The position numbers and the translations under genes were made by a program. Below are positions 63,239-64,000 of a DNA stretch of 64,000 nucleotides, one piece after another. Below the pieces are notes generated by a model that saw only the letters and a list, made by a program, of their open reading frames with translations, was not told where the DNA came from and did not search any database. The stretch lies in IMG/VR virus record IMGVR_UViG_3300031746_000007, positions 1-64,000 of that record. One strand, given 5' to 3'. Each line of letters starts with the position of its first letter. Within the stretch, counting starts at the first letter, position 1. Origin of the DNA: a virus.

Positions 63239-63337
63239 TTAGCGAACCGTCATCGGCTTCATCGCCGTCTCATCCGGCGACGCCGGGAACAACAGACAAC
63301 CGAGCAGCAACCCCAGAACCAGAACCATCGCGCTCAT
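63239..63337 (-). CDS. Tiny membrane peptide, possible lipoprotein
   Basis: 32 aa. The start at 63337 has GGGAGG seven bases upstream, better than many of the neighbours. The sequence (MVLVLGLLLGCLLF) is one hydrophobic segment with a lipobox-like LLGC, and a short polar tail. First gene of the P16 operon. Small lipid-anchored peptides are known in superinfection exclusion, but that is only a suggestion. Confidence 0.55.
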   Translation of the reverse strand: MSAMVLVLGLLLGCLLFPASPDETAMKPMTVR

Positions 63338-63358
63338 CGTGACCTCCCTTCGATTGTC

Positions 63359-63387
63359 ATCGTCTCATTCTCTCGTACGCTTGTCAA
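63359..63387 (-). promoter_or_regulatory. Early promoter P16
   Basis: TTGACA (63382-63387), 17-bp spacer ending in GAGAATGA, -10 GACGAT. Class A leader (GACAATCGAAGGGAGG). Serves three genes, the first being the 32-residue membrane peptide. Confidence 0.76.
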
Positions 63388-63400
63388 GAGAATTCGACGG

Positions 63401-63586
63401 TCACTCCGCCGAGCCGGCGTCGACCGTGCAGCCGCACCGGGCGCACTTGACCGACCAGTAGCTCTTGACCCAGGCCATGCCGCGGAGCACCCAGGTCGTG
63501 AAGCACGTCGCCTCCGCGCAGCCGCAGCGCTCGCACTCCCCGATCTCGCAGCTCGCCTCCGTCACCCTCGTCGTTCTCTCTGGCAT
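63401..63586 (-). CDS. Zinc-ribbon-type protein
   Basis: 61 aa from the ATG at 63586 (GGAGGT upstream). C-x2-C pairs in CERCGCAEATC and CARCGC, separated by about 28 residues with WVLRGMAWVKSYW between, suggest a two-part zinc ribbon. Not recognised. Confidence 0.72.
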   Translation of the reverse strand: MPERTTRVTEASCEIGECERCGCAEATCFTTWVLRGMAWVKSYWSVKCARCGCTVDAGSAE

Positions 63587-63597
63587 CGTGACCTCCT

Positions 63598-63834
63598 TCA
63601 CTTCTTCGTGAGCCCCAACTCGTACGCGAGATCCTCGAGAGTGTCGCCGTACTCGGTCGGCTTCCCCGGCGCTTCGGCTTTCCAGGCCCAGCGCGACTCT
63701 GGGAGACACCACTTGTGGCGCCCGACCTTGTAGACCGTGCCGTCCGGCCCGGTCGCCTCGTACTTCGGACCGTAGTCGAGACCGGGGACGAACCCCGGCA
63801 GCTTCCGAAACAGTGCCATCATCGCCTTCGTCAT
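63598..63834 (-). CDS. Small early protein
   Basis: 78 aa. A basic N-terminus (AMMALFRKLPGFVPG) and a beta-rich centre (YEATGPDGTVYKVGRHKW) with a C-terminal helix (TLEDLAYELGLTKK). The end resembles that of the next gene upstream (LAKAAKRLGLK). Not recognised. Confidence 0.7.
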   Translation of the reverse strand: MTKAMMALFRKLPGFVPGLDYGPKYEATGPDGTVYKVGRHKWCLPESRWAWKAEAPGKPTEYGDTLEDLAYELGLTKK

Positions 63835-63845
63835 CGCCGTCCCTC

Positions 63846-64000
63846 CTACTTCAACCCGAGTCGCTTGGCCGCTTTCGCGAGCGTCGTCAGGCGATGCCCG
63901 CCGCGGAAGCAGCGAAAGACCTTGCCGTCGTTCCGAACGAAGAACCGCGCTCGCGCGCGACCCTTGCCGGTCGAGAGCAGCACCCCGCCAGTCAACCAGT
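63846..64000 (-). CDS. Small basic protein, partial at the right edge
   Basis: At least 50 residues, open to the window edge, ending LAKAAKRLGLK. The visible part has two strands (ARARFFVRNDGKVFRCF) and a basic helix. The start lies outside the window. Confidence 0.6.
   Translation of the reverse strand, partial: WLTGGVLLSTGKGRARARFFVRNDGKVFRCFRGGHRLTTLAKAAKRLGLK

Noticed and set aside
47624-63387. Regular repeat pattern that could suggest a CRISPR-like array
   Set aside because: The repeats are spaced irregularly (0.3 to 3.1 kb), each stands before a gene on the same strand and the material between is coding. They are promoters.
1-64000. tRNA genes
   Set aside because: No cloverleaf with T-loop and CCA-type end was noticed by eye in the few gaps; a dedicated scan would be needed to exclude one.

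Overview
The window is a piece of a double-stranded DNA bacteriophage (or prophage) genome from a GC-rich host. Reading frames are dense, most starts carry purine-rich Shine-Dalgarno sequences, stop and start codons often overlap (ATGA, GTGA, TGATG), and a complete set of contractile-tail (myovirus) structural genes is present. A full tyrosine recombinase suggests a temperate phage. I see no tRNA, rRNA, CRISPR array, insertion sequence or DNA replication gene. The host cannot be named from this window.

Layout. Almost all genes lie on the minus strand, so the map is transcribed from high to low coordinates. (1) 63.99-46.0 kb: many small, mostly unrecognised proteins, several zinc-binding, in short operons. 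Sixteen of these operons begin with a near-identical promoter: TTGACA, exactly 17 bp, then GAC-N2-T, preceded by a conserved AATGA. The leftmost of these operons ends in the integrase. (2) 48.5-51.2 kb: a plus-strand three-gene island encoding a zeta-toxin-like P-loop protein, a protein with an ADP-ribosyltransferase-like region and an HExxH metallopeptidase motif, and a small acidic protein. (3) 46.0-40.7 kb: DUF4406-like protein, HTH protein, ParB-like protein, large terminase, portal and a RyR-domain protein. (4) 40.7-33.6 kb: HAD phosphatase, HNH nucleases, a putative ADP-ribosyltransferase, a Mu gpF-like head protein, an endonuclease VII and a cluster of very small proteins, some sharing C-terminal motifs. 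(5) 33.5-28.4 kb: decoration-like protein, scaffold, major capsid protein and neck proteins. (6) 28.4-14.5 kb: terminator-like protein, sheath, tube, a tail-assembly chaperone with a probable -1 frameshift, tape measure, LysM/hub/spike, gp25-like wedge, baseplate J and tail protein I. (7) 14.5-2.0 kb: a long run of fibre and spike proteins, including two paralogous pairs of beta-helix spikes and a YadA-head-like repeat protein. (8) 2.0-0.3 kb: membrane/holin proteins, an MshEN-like protein and a PGRP-type amidase. A partial plus-strand membrane protein converges on the amidase at the left edge.

Main points for a second look. Three proteins in distant parts of the window, on both strands, share one N-terminal module of about 35 residues. 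Each joins it to a different effector-like domain: ADP-ribosyltransferase, ART-like plus metallopeptidase, and GNAT acetyltransferase. One sits beside the head-morphogenesis gene, so the module may mark proteins for packaging into the capsid and injection. The multi-copy early promoter, a weaker late promoter family (TTGAC[GAC] with TAG-initial -10), the MshEN-like lysis-region protein and the structured region behind the capsid gene are the other notable signals.
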